64,000 bases of DNA from Staphylococcus equorum. Lineage in GTDB: Bacteria > Bacillota > Bacilli > Staphylococcales > Staphylococcaceae. A program made the translations under genes and the position numbers. The DNA is taken from NCBI RefSeq assembly GCF_029531845.1, contig NZ_JAMBPV010000005.1:124001-188000 (forward strand). The letters run 5' to 3'. The notes below the pieces were generated by a model, which was given only the letters and a program-made list of their open reading frames with translations, ran no database searches and had not been told where the DNA came from. Positions 63,195 to 64,000 of this stretch are shown here, piece by piece (position 1 is the first letter of the stretch; the number at the start of each line of letters is the position of its first letter).

Positions 63195-64000
63195 GTGTCA
63201 AAATTTAAGTCTTTGCTTCTACTCTTTGGCTCGCTAATTTTACTTAGTGGTTGTGAGAATGTAGAAGTTTTAAACCCAAAAGGGCCAATGGCAAGTGATA
63301 CGAAGTTCTTGATTATCTATTCAATCATCTTCATGCTTGCTATAGTTGTCGCTGTAATTCTCTTGTTCACAGTCTTTCTATATAAATATAGAATGGGCAA
63401 GACAGAGGAAACAGGAAAGATGCATCATAGTTTTTTACTTGAATCGATCTGGTTCATTATTCCAATAATCATTGTAATTGCTATAGCTATTCCAACGGTT
63501 AAATCACTTTACATGTATGAGGAAACACCAGACAAAGAGGATGATCCTATTGTAGTTTATGCTACAAGTGCTGGTTTCAAGTGGTTCTTTAGTTATCCTG
63601 AAGAAAAAATTGAAACTGTTAATCACTTAACAATACCGAAAGATCGTCCTGTTGTTTTCAAACTCCAATCAATGGATTCGATGACAAGTTTCTGGATACC
63701 ACAACTTGGTGGTCAGAAATACGCGATGACAGGTATGACGATGGACTGGACATTAACATCTAGTGAAGAAGGTACGTTCCGTGGACGTAACTCAAACTTC
63801 AACGGTGAAGGTTTTTCTCGTCAAACTTTCGATGTTAACTCAGTAAGTCAAAGTGAATTTAAAGATTGGGTCAAAGATGCTCAAAGTAAAAAAGAATTAG
63901 ATCAAGATACATTTGATAAGCAGCTTTTACCAACTACTGAAAATGAAGAATTAACTTTCAGCGGTACCCATTTAGCATTTGTTGATCCTGCAGCAGATCC
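63195..64000 (+). CDS. qoxA: aa3-type quinol oxidase subunit II QoxA (partial)
   Basis: First 268 residues; runs off the window. Lipoprotein signal with lipobox LLSGC, two membrane helices (about 36-58 and 80-100), then the extracytoplasmic cupredoxin domain (from about 110) lacking the CuA ligands expected in quinol oxidases. GTG start with AGGAGG 9 bases before. First gene of qoxABCD; needs haem A made by CtaB/CtaA and the assembly factor CtaM at the other end of the window. Confidence 0.94.
   Translation, partial: MSKFKSLLLLFGSLILLSGCENVEVLNPKGPMASDTKFLIIYSIIFMLAIVVAVILLFTVFLYKYRMGKTEETGKMHHSFLLESIWFIIPIIIVIAIAIPTVKSLYMYEETPDKEDDPIVVYATSAGFKWFFSYPEEKIETVNHLTIPKDRPVVFKLQSMDSMTSFWIPQLGGQKYAMTGMTMDWTLTSSEEGTFRGRNSNFNGEGFSRQTFDVNSVSQSEFKDWVKDAQSKKELDQDTFDKQLLPTTENEELTFSGTHLAFVDPAAD

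Overview
The window is a stretch of core chromosome from a low-GC Gram-positive bacterium of the genus Staphylococcus. The protein sequences, the gene order (qox / folD-purE...purD / ykoEDC / auxA / ptsHI / cydAB / ktrC / rnjA-rpoY / def / pdhABCD / potRABCD / auxB / suhB / typA / ftsW / pycA / ctaAB / ylbC-ylbF), the A+T-rich gaps and the strong AGGAGG ribosome sites all fit. Compared with S. aureus as I remember it the order is nearly colinear but the proteins are clearly divergent, so this is another staphylococcal species; I cannot name it. I see no tRNA, rRNA, prophage, intact insertion sequence or CRISPR array.

Layout. 1-5100: membrane-anchored GDPD phosphodiesterase, the ylbF/ylbC pair and a short UvrA-like ABC ATPase. 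5100-8070: haem O/A synthesis and oxidase assembly (ctaM, ctaB, divergent ctaA). 8070-17300: pycA, ftsW, ylaN, ylaL, ylaI, typA, ylaF. 17400-21130: suhB, yktB and two DUF4064-like membrane proteins, the second matching auxB. 21200-25530: the spermidine/putrescine importer potABCD with its XRE-cupin regulator potR, which carries a frameshift. 25690-31080: yktA and the pyruvate dehydrogenase operon pdhABCD. 31340-35550: lipoprotein ykyA, def, a small unknown gene, and rpoY-rnjA. 35760-39330: ktrC, cydAB, a glutaredoxin-like gene. 39550-45370: ptsHI, a DUF697-like gene, an rRNA methyltransferase, auxA and a 44-codon acidic gene behind a sigma-B-type promoter. 45670-48670: a TPP riboswitch with terminator, then the ykoEDC ECF transporter. 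48800-61100: the complete purEKCSQLFMNHD operon and divergent folD. 61200-64000: hmp (frameshifted), a secreted DUF5011-like protein and the first two thirds of qoxA.

How it fits together. The region is dominated by central carbon flow (HPr/EI, PDH, pyruvate carboxylase), aerobic respiration (haem A synthesis, aa3-type quinol oxidase, cytochrome bd, NO detoxification) and one-carbon/purine synthesis (FolD feeds 10-formyl-THF to PurN and PurH). Candidate redox operators of the TTGTGA type lie before ctaA/ctaB, cydA and qoxA, and a good Fur box lies upstream of qoxA, so respiration here appears to be wired to redox state and iron.

The most notable irregularities are two genes (potR and hmp) that are each broken by the apparent loss of one A in a poly-A run, an RNase J1 with a long Lys/Pro/Asn-rich tail, a UvrA paralogue lacking the UvrB-binding region, and the unannotated sigma-B-type small gene. 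I found no large uncharacterised system: most of the window is ordinary, well-conserved housekeeping DNA.
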